From Haliclystus octoradiatus (Eukaryota > Cnidaria > Staurozoa > Stauromedusae > Haliclystidae), in NCBI GenBank assembly GCA_916610825.1, contig OU744447.1, forward strand, positions 13,499,751 through 13,563,750: a stretch of 64,000 bases of DNA, given 5' to 3'. The position numbers and the translations under genes were made by a program. Under the pieces are notes generated by a model. The model did not search any database, had not been told where the DNA came from, and was given only the letters and a program-made list of their open reading frames with translations. Below are positions 1 to 11,783 of the stretch, piece by piece (the stretch's first letter is position 1; each line of letters begins with the position of its first letter).

Positions 1-26
1 AGGGATTACATATTGATTTAACTTGC

Positions 27-1370
27 GTGCCTTTGTCTTGTTTGCCTCGTTCTAGCTCAATTTTAGAGCATGAAAAAGCTTTAGTTCAATCAGAAATTGA
101 TAAGTTATTAGCTAAAGGGGTTATTGAACTGAGTTTGCCTGACCCGCAACAATTTATTTCGCCTATATTTTTGAGGGCTAAGAAAGATGGCACATATAGA
201 TTAATTTTGAATTTAAAACGGTTTAATCAATGCGTTAATTACAAACATTTTAAAATGGAGCACATTTCTACTGCTATTCAATTGGTGACTCCTAATTGTT
301 ATTTCGCATCTATTGATTTAAAAGATGCCTATTATTCTGTACCAGTTGCAGATAATAATAAAAAGTACTTAAAATTTTTATGGAAAAATCAATTGTACCA
401 GTATGTTTGTTTACCTAATGGACTTTCACCAGGCCCACGCCTATTTACGAAGTTAATGAAGCCTGTATTCTCAACATTAAGAAAACAGGGTCATTTATCA
501 TCAACTTACATTGATGACTCAATATTAATGGGAGAAACGTATGAACAATGTGCTAACAATGTGATCGATACGGTCCATTTAATGGATTCTTTAGGGTTTG
601 TTGTACATCCTAAAAAATCAGTGTTTCTTCCAACACAGTCAATAACGTATTTAGGATTTATTATTGACTCTACAACAATGCAAGTCCGTCTCACTAGTGA
701 AAAAGCAAATGCAATTATTAAATCATGTCAGTCATTATCTAAATCGCATAAACCAACAGTGAGGGATGTTGCCAAGGTGATTGGTCAACTAGTTTCTACA
801 TTCCCTGGTGCTAGATGGGGCCCTTTGTATTACCGTCGTTTAGAAGCAGACAAAGCCAATGCATTGAAACGTTGCCATGGCAACTATGAAGGGAATATGA
901 CTTTATCAGATGGGGCTTTAGGTGAGCTCGATTGGTGGGCCACTTCAATAACTACATCTTATAAGCCTATATCATACCCCTCTCCTAATATAAATATGAC
1001 AACTGATGCCTCGAACACAGGCTGGGGTTGTTCAATTAATAGCACATCTACTGACTCTACTGGTGGCCATTGGTCATCAGACGAGGCTAAGGAGCATATA
1101 AACTATTTGGAAACGTTTGCGGTTTGGCTATCATTACGTGCTTTTGAAACTACTGTTAGAGGTTTACATGTTAAAGTCTTAGTAGACAATACTACTGCGG
1201 AATCAGTAATTAATCACATGGGAACTTGTCATTCTATTAAACTTGACACTTTAGCTAGAAATATATGGCAATGGTGTATTGCTCGGGATATTTGGATCAC
1301 AGTTGCACGTATTCCCGGAGTGCTTAATGTTACTGCTGATGCAGAGTCTCGCCAAAAACACGTGTCCTGA
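27..1370 (+). CDS. DIRS-type reverse transcriptase / RNase H
   Basis: A 447-residue frame that runs on from the window edge, so its true start may lie upstream. RT fingers and palm come first (KDGTYRLILNLKRFN near residue 53; the first aspartate in SIDLKDAYYS near 95). The LPNGLSPGPRLFTKLMKP block and the catalytic YIDD box (near 163) follow. A DIRS-style RNase H comes last (MTTDASNTGWG near 325, ETFAVWLSLRAF, VLVDNTT). The PRLFTKL block and the RNase H closely resemble DIRS and Ngaro elements rather than LTR or LINE polymerases. This is element machinery, not a host gene. The visible part looks whole. Confidence 0.75.
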   Translation: MPLSCLPRSSSILEHEKALVQSEIDKLLAKGVIELSLPDPQQFISPIFLRAKKDGTYRLILNLKRFNQCVNYKHFKMEHISTAIQLVTPNCYFASIDLKDAYYSVPVADNNKKYLKFLWKNQLYQYVCLPNGLSPGPRLFTKLMKPVFSTLRKQGHLSSTYIDDSILMGETYEQCANNVIDTVHLMDSLGFVVHPKKSVFLPTQSITYLGFIIDSTTMQVRLTSEKANAIIKSCQSLSKSHKPTVRDVAKVIGQLVSTFPGARWGPLYYRRLEADKANALKRCHGNYEGNMTLSDGALGELDWWATSITTSYKPISYPSPNINMTTDASNTGWGCSINSTSTDSTGGHWSSDEAKEHINYLETFAVWLSLRAFETTVRGLHVKVLVDNTTAESVINHMGTCHSIKLDTLARNIWQWCIARDIWITVARIPGVLNVTADAESRQKHVS

Positions 1371-1517
1371 GCTAAGGAGTCACCCACCCTTATAAGTGGT
1401 TATTATTGTATCTAATTATTTATTCCCGCCCAAAGGGTGGGAGTTACTCGTGCTTTGAAGACTGATTATTACAGAGATATGTGCACATCTCATTGTGCTG
1501 ACTCCTTAGCTCAGGAC
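1364..1517. repeat. 18-bp inverted repeat after DIRS RNase H
   Basis: The arm GTCCTGAGCTAAGGAGTC at 1364-1381 is perfectly complementary to 1500-1517. A smaller nested pair (CCCACCCTT at 1384-1392, AAGGGTGGG at 1433-1441) lies inside. Internal and terminal inverted repeats are known features of DIRS elements and serve their circular replication. Which of these this pair represents cannot be told without the other end. Confidence 0.7.
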
Positions 1518-1917
1518 CTGGTACCTCGCAGAATTACAGTCAAACTTCAACTTGGTAAGTCTCGTTTAACTTTTAAATTTTACATCAAATATACATTTCA
1601 AGTTGTCTTCGTGGGTTTGCTTCTGTTTGTGCGAAAACAGCATGACTATAGCAATAGCATATTCGTTTTTTGTATAATCTCGTATCACTTGTATTAGTTA
1701 GCCTCCTTTTCATGTAATTACATTTAATATTGTTAATAATTAGCCTTGTATGACGTAATTTAGTTTGTATTTAAATAGTTTGTTTTGTAATTTATAAGTT
1801 AGAGTGTCTTTGGAAGGCATTGTGAGTTCATAAGCTCTATGAACGCTCTATGAATCAGCTCTACTGCTGAGCTGTGTTCGTTTGTAGACTTCTGTACCAT
1901 TTGTACTTTCCCGTGTT

Positions 1918-3850
1918 TTATAATTGGGGATTTTAATTGTTTTAATTATTTTAAATATTCCAATAAGTTATGGAGATAATTGTCGCACGAGTTTTGTCGA
2001 CGCTATTATGAAAAACAATTTGTATCAAGTAGTAGCTCAGCCTACACGTATAAGTAACTATTTAGATTTACTGTTTACCTCCGAACCGTCACTTGTCAGT
2101 AATATCGAAGTGGTTGAATCGTTCACTTTTATGTGTGATTAATGCAATTGAATTTTTCATCAACGTCCCACCATGTCAACCATCGATCAGCAACAACAAT
2201 AAAAGAAATTTCAGGAAAAGCTGACTTCACGAGTATCTCAGATTATGTTCAGAGTGTTGATTGGCTATTACTATTCGAAGAAGCTATAACGGTAATGTCG
2301 AGCTGCTTTGGCAGAGTATATGCAGCATTTTGAGCTAGTGTATTGAATCGTATGTCCCAAAATTAAAAAATTTCAAGCGAAAGACGAAATATCCCAAACA
2401 AATTCGATCTCTAGCTTTGAAAAAACGCGCAATGTATCGCAAATCTATATCTTCAAATCATTACAAGGCTGAATATATAAAAGTCTCGAAGCAATACAAT
2501 TCTGCAATGAAATATTTTAATGTTGAACGTGAAAAATCTCTGCTCGAAGATCCATCTCTTGCAAAGTTTTATTCCTTTGTAAACTCTAAATTACAGTCTA
2601 AGCCTACGACGCCCCTTTTAAAAGATGACAGCGGTAACATTATCACGGATTCGAAAGAGAGAGCTAATTTATTCAATAAGCATTTTTCTACAGTCTTTAC
2701 TGAAGATGATGGCCTTACTCCCGAATTTTCACGTCAAACTGATGATGAAACATTTCTGCCAAATGTTACCGAATTTTCACGTCAAAACGGATGATGAAAT
2801 GTTTCTGTCAAATGTTAATTTCTCGTATTCAAATGTTTTACGCACACTATTGGACTTACCCAATAAAACATCACGCACGCCGGATGGGTACCCTGCATTT
2901 TTGTTAAAAAACATTGCTACTGCTATTGCTTTACTTTTATCGATGTTGTTTGAGTTATCACTTTTACAAAGCAGTATTCCGGACGTTTAGAAAACTGCGT
3001 TGTTATTTCGATCTTCTAAAAGGGAAAGTCATCACTATGTCAAAACTATCGCCCTGTTTCCTTAACCTGTATTTCGTGTAAGGTGATGGAATCGATTATA
3101 GTTAGTCAAATGCTTTATATGTATTACGTTACATGTATGCTGGAGTAAAGCAATGAACAAAAGGCTACGCGTTGATACAATTTATATTGATTTTAGCAAA
3201 GCGTTCGATACAGTATCGCATAGTAAGTTATTGATCAAGTTTAGTGCTTATGGTTTCGAATACGAACTTTTGGACTGGATTTTTTCATTTTTAAATGACC
3301 GTTCTCAAATCGTATGTATCGAAGATACCTATTCAAATCCCTTAAACGTTCTCAGCGGAGTACCGCAAGGTTCTGTGATTGGACCACTCTTATCTCTTAT
3401 TCATTTTATTTATTAATGACATTGTATGAATGTCAAATTAAATTATTTGCTGATGATGCAAAGATATTCTCTTGCCGAAGTACAGCAAACGTTATCTCTG
3501 ATTTATCTAACAGCATAGAAAATCTTTGTAAATGGTCAGAAAAATGGCAGCTACGTATCGCGTTTGAAAAATGCTCAGTCTTTAGTGTAGGAAACATGAA
3601 AATACTTTCTTGTGGCTACAACTTATCTGGGCACTATTTACAATCTGTCAATAAGATCAAAGACCTTAGTTCTCCTCACTTCAGATTTAAAGTCATCTTC
3701 TCATTGCTCAATGATTGCATCTAAAGTATAATCAAGACATTATTTAATATTAAAATGCTTCACCTGTTGTGATCCTTCTATACAGTCCTCATTTTGGCCA
3801 CAACAGCTTCAGCCTTCTACAGCGTATAGATATTAAATGTGTTGATATTT
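1918..3850 (+). mobile_element. Decayed CR1/Jockey-like LINE
   Basis: A degraded non-LTR retrotransposon. At 1918-2140 lies the end of an apurinic endonuclease: GDFN, then DNCRTSFVDAIMKNNLYQVV, then PTRISNYLDLLFTS. At 2417-2990 lies the linker before RT (ANLFNKHFSTVFTEDD). At 3153-3416 lies the RT palm (IYIDFSKAFDTVSHSKLL, SGVPQGSVIGPLL) and at 3420-3600 the FADD box (KLFADDAKIF). Frames change several times: after GDFN, near 2780 at a 26-bp tandem repeat of ACCGAATTTTCACGTCAAA-type sequence, and near 3410. A weak C-terminal match continues to about 3850. The 5' half is missing because the DIRS element abuts it at about 1917. Confidence 0.75.
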
Positions 3851-6387
3851 TGCTATCTATAGGGGGTATATATTGCAGTTTGTTAGTTTCTGTTAACTTA
3901 GGTTCTATTAGGCTCTGTTCTGTTTGTTAAGTTCTGAACTGTATTAGCATTGCCATCAGGAGCTGATGAAATATTTATTATTTTTAACAAACATGGTTTC
4001 AGGCAACTGCATAGAATTTCAATAATCACTTTTAATCTATATTATACCATTACACCTTTCCGATTGGCATCATCGTTGTTTGGTAGCATCTCCAGGGGTC
4101 GCTCACTTGAAATAATGGCTAGAGATAATAATCATCATATAAACATCAAGCAATTAAAGGATAATTCCTTAATAAATTCAAATGAATAAACGATGGTGCT
4201 ACTGTATTATAAATCAAATATATCTATAAGCAAATAGGAATTCGTATGTATTTTTCTTTTGTGTTTATTTTGGCGTTGCAAATTGTATTCAGTAGCAATA
4301 ACGTGTTTTACTGGTTATCATAAAGTCATCTTGCAACCTCCCCTCAAATAAAAAGTTGGAGTAAAATATCTTGCAATTTGAATTCGAAGCTACCACAGTA
4401 CTGAAGCTTCTAAATACGCATATGTCACGCCAATTTGTCGGGATAAATGTCCATTCATCAGAAAAATTGACAAATAAAGGTATTATTGAATCAAATCTAT
4501 AAGATAATCAATCAAATAGCCAATAACATACATCTTTCACCTATAAACTGTAATCAGTGTTAGTCGGCTACATTTTATTTCAACTAACAAGCAATTAGTA
4601 CATTTACAGCAACTCATAGATTATACCCAAAAGAGATTTGAGAACTCCTAAAAAGGAATTTTTATTTTGAATAAAACGCAAAGGGTTTAAAATGAACAAC
4701 AGCCCTTGCATTGTTTTTGTTTTTATCGCGGCAGAAACAAGGCTCGGAGAATACAAAGGGTTACTACGATGTAATTTTATGAATAGAATTTGTTACTGTT
4801 CACTTTTGACTTCTTAATCCCGGTTTCCACTTGATGAAAAATTCGCTGAAGAGAAAATTTCGCGGTTAAAAAGCCAAGTATACTCATGCGTTGTGTGACG
4901 TTGCAAACAAATTTGGACAGAGCAGGCTTTGCTGCAACTTTCTCTGAAGCGAAAAAAGCAGTTGGAACTGAGCCTACGTTTTCGCGATTCGCTGCAGCGA
5001 AATTTAAGTCAAACCAATGCAAATCATCTGAAAATACTGTTGTCATGACATCTTTAGCAAACAAGATGGTGCGATGAAATTTGTAGCCTGTATTGCTTTG
5101 TTGCAATTGTCAATTGTGAACACTCCAGTCACCAAATAACGCAAACAAACACATAGCCTCACCAGCGAACCAATTGTCTATATCATGTGAGTATCCCTCT
5201 TTTCCATTTTTGGATTAATCATCATGTAAAATTGTTCAAATGTCGAAGGACACATACGAAACGAAGGACACATACAAATATATTCGCTGTCATAAAGATT
5301 CATTTCCTCTACAAGTAAAGAAATTCTCCTTTCTCTTCTCTCTATTCAAATAGTTTCCTAGAATCGACCCAGCATCGGTTACCGTATTTTCCTGAATTTA
5401 CTCTAAGCATCATAATTTCTAAATTGCCTGGTGCCATCAGGCTTTAAGTTGTCGTTGATGTCGCTGGAACGCTATAATCGAAGGTATTTGGATGCATGTT
5501 GCGGATATTTGATCAGCTATGCAAAACAGCTGTATTTCCATTTATACAAGTAAATATATAACATAAGTCCTAATATCTGGTCTCCGTTCCATGATTTCCA
5601 TGAAATTTGTTTGTGTGCACTTTATATGACTGTCAAGAGGATTGGTGAAACCAAATTCCTTCATACCTCATCCAATTGCTAAACAGTAATTTCTAATGAA
5701 TATGTACTTTTGCATTCTGAATCCAGTTGGGAGGGGTTCTTTGGGCTAGGATATTTTGTTTTCAATTTCTAGTATGTATGTAATATTTTCGATGGAATGC
5801 AAATTCAACTCAGAAGGTTGCGTTGAGACATGTAATTTCCGAAAAGTTAGGCAACAATTTAAATATTTTATTTTCTTGTTTGTGTGTATATGTACAATTA
5901 TACATATATGTAATCTAGTAGATCTATTCTCTGATACAGTAGAAAGTAAAGGACACGCGCGGAGAAATCAAAGATCGTTAGAATGTTTGATTGATATTCA
6001 CGAACTACTCTAATTATAGAGCCATACAACGTACTATAGATACACATTTCCCCAACCGTTTTGACATACAGTAGTTCATTCCTTCATTCCTCAGACGCAT
6101 GGACTGCTATATAGGTCATTAACAATGATTGTAAAAATGCTGATTTCTCCCTTCAAGCAAATATTCCATTATCTAAAAGTTGTAACACAATTAAAATGAT
6201 GTTCATATAGCTATACGTGTTCCGAAGACCTATAGTCAAATAGGATTGGTAAGTGCCCATATACTATATACCCATTTTGTTAGTATATGGGAGAACCAAA
6301 CGCTAATGCATGCACATGTAGGCTATGTAGGGCAAACTATATACGGGGGATCAAGGATAGAGCGATATTGATGATGATTAATTACTA
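3851..6387. other. Non-coding stretch
   Basis: I see no convincing gene. Short frames such as 3950-4189, 4886-5077 and 5756-6013 lack domains and look like chance. The segment 4800-5000 contains CG-bearing words (TTTCGC, GCAGCGAAA) unlike its AT-rich surroundings and may be an unrecognised MITE. Confidence 0.4.
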
Positions 6388-6606
6388 TGGACTGGTACAG
6401 AGAAATTACACTGTGAGTAGCTGTGGCGCATCGTTGTGCATTGACAATCTGTCATAAAATCTGTTGAAATTGATCTGCAGTCTCGCGGCTGAGATCCATA
6501 AAGAGCGTTTAACATCATTGCTCTCAGCGAAAAGAGGCACTCCTCTTGAAATAGAGGAGTGGTACGTGTGCCTTCGGAAGGGCGATACCATCTAACTTAC
6601 TTTTTT
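6388..6606 (+). mobile_element. SINE copy 1 (body only)
   Basis: Matches the body of the complete copy at 14219-14592. It runs from the TTGTGAGTAGCTGCGGCGC-type core through the AAGAGCGTTTAA block and the GGAGT hairpin to the GTGCCTTCGG...ATTACTTTTTT tail. The tRNA-like head is missing, so it is 5'-truncated. Confidence 0.75.
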
Positions 6607-6816
6607 TCAATTGATAATAAATTAGTTGATAAATTGACATATCAGACATCCCCTCAAATTTAATTACATTTTCTACAATCCTTTTTAATAATTGTGCTGA
6701 TTATCATAGTGCTATTTTCTGAAATATTCACATTGATCCCGTATCTTCTATCTTACATTTTATTCAACGTCAAAACAAAACAAGTCAACACATTTTTTCC
6801 AATCTACAGGAATAAA

Positions 6817-9800
6817 ATGGAACTATGCATTTTTTTTGTTTTGATGACATTCATTAGTTTCAACCAAAGTAAGTGCCACGCCACAATAACGTTCAATATC
6901 ATAAATTCGTCATGAAACAGTGCCATTCCATTGATTGAAATGGAATACTGATTGGATAGTTCTTTTTAGTAAGCAATAGTACAATGTTTTTGGAACACAT
7001 TTCATAAAGACATTGAGATTGATTCCTCAAAACTGAAGAGCAAACAAAGGCTAATTTGTATAGTTTGATTTTGATTGGAGCAGCTGAATCAATAAAACCT
7101 AAACTATTTTAACTATTTTTGTATGAATAGTTATAAATTGTAATGTTTATTTCAATGATTTTTTTATGTGACAGTTATGTAATGTTTACTGAAAGTTTCT
7201 AGCACTGATGACATCTCCCTAATCACCCTTAAGCTAGTTTATACTTCAAATTTATTGTTATTAATCGTCATTCAAAAAGGCTAAATGCTGCAGAAAGCGA
7301 ATCATTGATGCATAAAACTACTATACTTGCCATTGCTTTAACCCTGGGAGATTCTTTAGTCAATGACTTAAGTTGCAAGTTAAAAACAATATGTATAGAT
7401 AAGATAAAACAATAGATAAAACATTTCTAATAGCCTATATAGTATGTGCTAATAGAAAGTTCGCTATTATTTTGTTGTAACTTTGCAATGTGAATTTAGC
7501 TCTAAGCCACGGTAACCATTGGCAGCATAATATTGACTACCCCGGTGGGAATGACCGCTAATTGTTTATTTGCCGTTATGGCGTAAATACGCAACAGATA
7601 ATTGCGTTTTTGATTCATTACAATCACAGATTATAACGACCAGATACGGCACTGAAAGTCGAATTCATTGATTTTTCGAATTCAATTGTTCTCGGCCGCC
7701 ATTATGATTGTTGCCCCTCGATGACCTGGTTGCAGTTACGCGCTAAAATCGCAATGGAAAAACACGATAAATGTGCACTTATTTTATAGGCAAATTACAC
7801 GTTTCTTTTGCACCCAATTTTCATGCTAAAGGAAAATAACAGGAAAGTATATCATCTATTTTGAGATAGTCGCTTGATAATGGTATATTGTGTACTGGAA
7901 GATAATATTTTATTGACTTATGAAAGTTGAACAAAATCATTGATTTTACTGAAGAGAAAAATTGAATATAAATTATGAATACAAGCAATTTTTGGTAAAT
8001 AAAATTTACAGTTACATTGCAAATAATATTTCTTAAAATGATTTCATTAATTTATCGAATGTATGTGGCTCTTTTATCAGCCGATATTTTCCTCGCCTTC
8101 GATCAATAACTATTAAGTATTAAAAAATTACAAACCCTCATTTATTTGAATATCAACAATAACGTTAAAAGTTGGCAAAATAAATCAAATTACGAGACTA
8201 AAATTATTTAAGTTTAAATTAAACAGTAAAGGGGATACACAAGCTTGAACATAAAAGGTTGCAACCACAAAAGCTCTAACTACAGCAAAATTTGTTACGC
8301 TAATATAATTACGTTGAATCTTTTTATTTATTTCGAACACAAATATGGCGATATATGAACAGCAGTACCTTTTTCGTAATTTTTCAGTAAGGAAAGTGTC
8401 ATTCACATCAATGTTAGTAGCAGGAAAGCAGCAATTTCGATTGAGAGTACATCCAAAGTTGAACTATGTAGTGGTTTATATATATTGTAAATTCCGTTTG
8501 TATCAGTCTTTCTCTACATGTAAATAATCACTGTAATATGTAATCGCCCTCTTTCTATGTCAGAATTTGTAGAGTCAACATCTATCAAATATAATCTTAT
8601 ACAAAACTCTACAACTATCATAATATCAAAACATTCCGGCAGCTATATATATGGACACCTTCAAAGAAACATTTTATTTCTAGTAAGAGTATTTTGCTTA
8701 TTTAAAGTCTGTTTTTCGGCCAAAGTTTCTTGTTTTAAGTAAAACTGTATCATGTTAAGCAAAAATTCATTTTTTTGCTTAAAACAAGACATTTTTGCTC
8801 AAAGCAAGAACAGACTTGAAGCAAGGAAAATCTTATTTCAAGAATTTAAATTTTCTTTTGTAAATGCTATACAAACACTGCTTTGCAGCCTTTTAGTGTG
8901 CCATTTCACCCCAGGGTAATTATCTCAGATTTTATTCTCAATTTCAAGATAGCTCGTCGACCAAAATTAATTTAAAATATCGTTTAGATTGAGCATCCGT
9001 TGAAGATCCGAAGTTCGGTTGCTCTGCCAACTGAACTAACCACCTTAACTAAAAAATACTGGCTATGCATTTTACATTTAATCTGAGACGTTGGATGTGG
9101 GATGTGGCACATTGAATGTATACACATGGACAAGGACGAAACTACCTATCCAAATTGGAGAGATGCAAAGCTGTCTGTCTGAAAAAGGGTGTGGTCAGCT
9201 TCCCCCCGGAATGTGATTGGTATCTTGGTGTAGAAGGAACGACGATTAAGGTCGAAGCCTTGTCCTCCAGGGACAGAGAGATGCAGGGAAAGTTTTGGAT
9301 TCACTTTCTGTAGATGCCTTTTAGCAGACATCTTGACAACAATATTTTGATTTTACGAAATGAAAAGAAACTAAAACATGAACCAAATTTGGTTGTTTTT
9401 CTTGTCAAAATAGCAAAATAATAAGTTTCTACTAACACTATTACTATTACTATTACTGTATTAAATATATATCATTGTTAGAAGTACGCCGAGTAATATT
9501 GGATTTGTGCATGCTGTATAAAATAGTTATTGGAAATATTCAAATGCAGATGCCTACAGAGCTATGTGTGCAGTCATCAAGTAAAACAAGGGGCAACAGC
9601 TCTAGAATATATTTACCACCAGTTAAGAAAAATTTCCGTTATAATTTCTTTTTCCATAGATCAATTACAAAATGAAACTTACTTCCTGAAGATTATCATA
9701 CCTGTAAACTGTATTAATGATTTCAAAAACAAACTTTTACAGAATTTAGATTTGATAAATGTCTTTTAATCATAACTGATTTTATATATAGACAACCATT

Positions 9801-10802
9801 CAACCGTATACATAGTATCAGTGTGTAACAGTACCCTTTATGTGTGTATATTCTTTAATAAAATATTTGTTTATTCCAAGATAGAGACATATATACTGTC
9901 TCTATTTGCAATGTTGGATGATTGATATGCCATAACTGAATTAATGCCCGAGGGAAATACGTCTTCTATAATGTCTATAATGAATGATCGTACATCAATA
10001 GCCAGCAAATCCATCAGAAGCACAGGGCATGCCCTTCATTCCATATGGTTTCATTCGTTACAGCAGATAGAGAAGCTTTTATATCTTTATACTTAAAGAT
10101 GAACAATCAGCTGGATTTCTGTTGGCAGCAAACCGCCACTAAAAATGCATGGTATACTTACGCGATTCTAGCAAGAATTCAGCTGTTTTTCCCAACAAAA
10201 TACACAAAATTAAGGTTCGAAAATGTTTTGCCCGACTAACTTCCGAAATCAAAAGTTTGGGTGTCACAACACCCACAGATCCCCACGCTATTTTCGGCCT
10301 TGCACATGGAGATCATTTCAAATAATCACATTTCATGCATTCATTACCGCCAGGGCACTTTGTTTTGCATCAAAACAGATGAATTCAAGAAAAAAAATTA
10401 GTGTAGAGATATTAAAACAGAAAAACTGAAGCAATACGGTGGATGAAAGAAAACTCCAATAGTTCAGGATTCTAAATCCAAAAATTATATCACTAGTATT
10501 AACTTGATGTAATCGTTTTAATTAAGGTGTTTTGGAAGCAGTGCAAAATTCTATTTCTTTTTAAAAGCAAAGTAGCCTTATATCTGTCATTAAACTCTGA
10601 TGAGTATTCTATTGTTTCTACATATTTGGCAGCAAACTGTCTGATTCAATGCTCGTCATCCGATTATCAACCTGTTTGTGGAAGCAATGGCTTTAACTAT
10701 GGAAGTGAATGTCAATTACAATGCCAATCATGCAAAACGAAGAATCCCATCACGGTTGTTTATTCACCAAGAAGTGAAAATGAAAATTGTCCGCGAGGCT
10801 AA
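6817..10802 (+). CDS. Single-domain secreted Kazal inhibitor (two coding exons)
   Basis: Proposed model. Exon 6817-6868 encodes MELCIFFVLMTFISFNQ, a signal peptide, and ends at a GTAAGT donor in phase 1. Exon 10633-10802 follows a TTTGGCAG acceptor and encodes one Kazal domain with six cysteines (NCLIQC, QPVCGSNG, SEC, SCK, ENCPRG). Together they give 222 nt, or 73 residues. The phases match exactly (1 to 1). Predicted P1 (second residue after Cys2) is Ser. A pyrimidine-rich acceptor ends at 6809, eight bases before the ATG, suggesting a 5' UTR intron. A polyadenylation signal AATAAA lies at 10893. The 3.8-kb intron holds LINE and tRNA-like debris. The domain is certain; the pairing of the two exons is inference. 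Confidence 0.6.
6869..8699. other. Intron sequence of the 6817-10802 gene, nothing recognised
   Basis: AT-rich sequence between the signal-peptide exon and the repeats farther on. No domain-bearing frame was found. A more GC-rich patch near 7500-7760 holds no recognisable gene. Confidence 0.4.
8700..8830. repeat. Interspersed CTTGTTTTAAG motif cluster
   Basis: Three copies of a CTTGTTTTAAG(C/T)AAAA-like word occur in both orientations around 8725-8815. The word TTGTTTTGAGCAAAA recurs twice near 46395-46450. It looks like the remains of a small interspersed foldback repeat. Confidence 0.4.
9008..9047 (-). repeat. tRNA-like (SINE-head) fragment
   Basis: On the minus strand this reads TTAGTTCAGTTGGCAGAGCA, followed by ACCGAACTTCGGA. 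This matches the A-box half of the SINE head at 14219 (AGCTCATATGGCAGAGCAACCGAACTTC). The B box and body are absent, so it is a short remnant. Confidence 0.5.
9475..9850 (+). pseudogene. LINE C-terminal fragment
   Basis: The frame reads RRVILDLCMLYKIVIGN, then LPPVKKNFRYNFFFHRSITK. This matches the extreme C terminus of CR1-type LINE polymerases (RR..DL.LLYKI..G and F..R....WN.LP). A TGA stands where the conserved Trp of the WN.LP block is expected. The remaining block (NDFKNKLLQNLDL) is in another frame. Dead fragment inside the large intron of the Kazal gene. Confidence 0.6.
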
Positions 10803-10892
10803 AGGAGAAGAGATTAAAAAGAACAAACTTAAAAGGTTCATCAACAAGACATCCTTCTAAAGTCTAATTGTAGAAAATCAAATGTTATTGTA

Positions 10893-10898
10893 AATAAA
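10893..10898 (+). promoter_or_regulatory. Polyadenylation signal
   Basis: AATAAA lies 91 bases after the stop codon of the Kazal exon at 10633-10802, a plausible 3' end signal. Confidence 0.45.
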
Positions 10899-10902
10899 AC
10901 TA

Positions 10903-11783
10903 ACTATGTAATTAAACAAATCACTTCAATTGTGTTACAATTTTATGATAATGGAATATTCAATTGAAAGGAGAAATCACGGTATCACCTATAGAACAGT
11001 CCATGCTTCGGAGGAATAGCGGAATGATTGCCAAAACGGTCAGAGGAATGCGGATGTACAGTACTTTTTCCCTCTATAATTGGAGTAGTTCATGAACACC
11101 AGGGATTAGAGTCTAACGCGAGTGTTTTGGTTACGAATAACTGCACAAGTTGGATGTATGATGAATTAGAAAATTTATAATCTACGATGCCGTCGTATAC
11201 ATATCTTTCACATTATACCAATGACTGTACATAAGTGGAAGCTGAAAGCTTTCCTGTATAAGCCAGTTACAAATTACTTGAATTTATAACCTATAACCCG
11301 ACTATAAACCCGACTAATAAAAATAAAAATATAAGGTTTTGAAAATTTGGACCCAGGTTATTTAACTGATTCTCATTATTACTACTAAAAAAAGGCAAAC
11401 TACATAAAAGGAGTAAATCTGAGACTAGGTAAAAAAAATTGCAGACTTTTTAGATGGATATATTACTATGAAGGCATGCTTCGCTTCAAATTTAAATCAT
11501 TGATCAAAACACTTCAAAGGGTCACTACATTCATTAGAAATGATTCGAGTCATTCTCTATATTCATTGTCATTGAAATATATTTTGTAATGAAATTATGG
11601 CTTGAAATGGGATATGCTAAATCTGTTTCAGTAAATAAAAGTTTGACTGTATAATTCACCAATAGAAAGACCAGACATAATTGGAAAGACATAAGTTTGC
11701 AACGTTTTGTCTTGTCTGATAGTATATGCATTTTCAACCGAATATAAAATTAAAATTATGAATTTAAAATAAATATGTATAAA
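10903..11783. other. Non-coding stretch
   Basis: AT-rich intergenic sequence. The minus-strand frame 11534-11737 has no domain and is treated as chance. Confidence 0.4.

Larger units (their letters stand above)
1..1917 (+). mobile_element. DIRS-like retroelement, 3' part
   Basis: The window opens inside a tyrosine-recombinase-type (DIRS-like) retroelement. It holds a reverse transcriptase/RNase H frame (27-1370), then a non-coding tail with an 18-bp inverted repeat (1364-1381 against 1500-1517) of the kind DIRS elements carry near their 3' end. No tyrosine recombinase is visible after the RNase H, so that part is absent here or lies elsewhere. The right edge is placed near 1917, where endonuclease sequence of a LINE begins abruptly. 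The left part lies outside the window. Family assignment rests on the RT and RNase H style; the boundaries are inference. Confidence 0.6.

Noticed and set aside
4886-5077. 63-residue frame with regular Ala/Lys composition
   Set aside because: No homology recognised; probably a CG-bearing repeat remnant.
9946-10060. Possible extra Kazal exon on the minus strand (CP.CASDGF-like)
   Set aside because: Lacks the Y..EC and later cysteines, and no splice sites fit.
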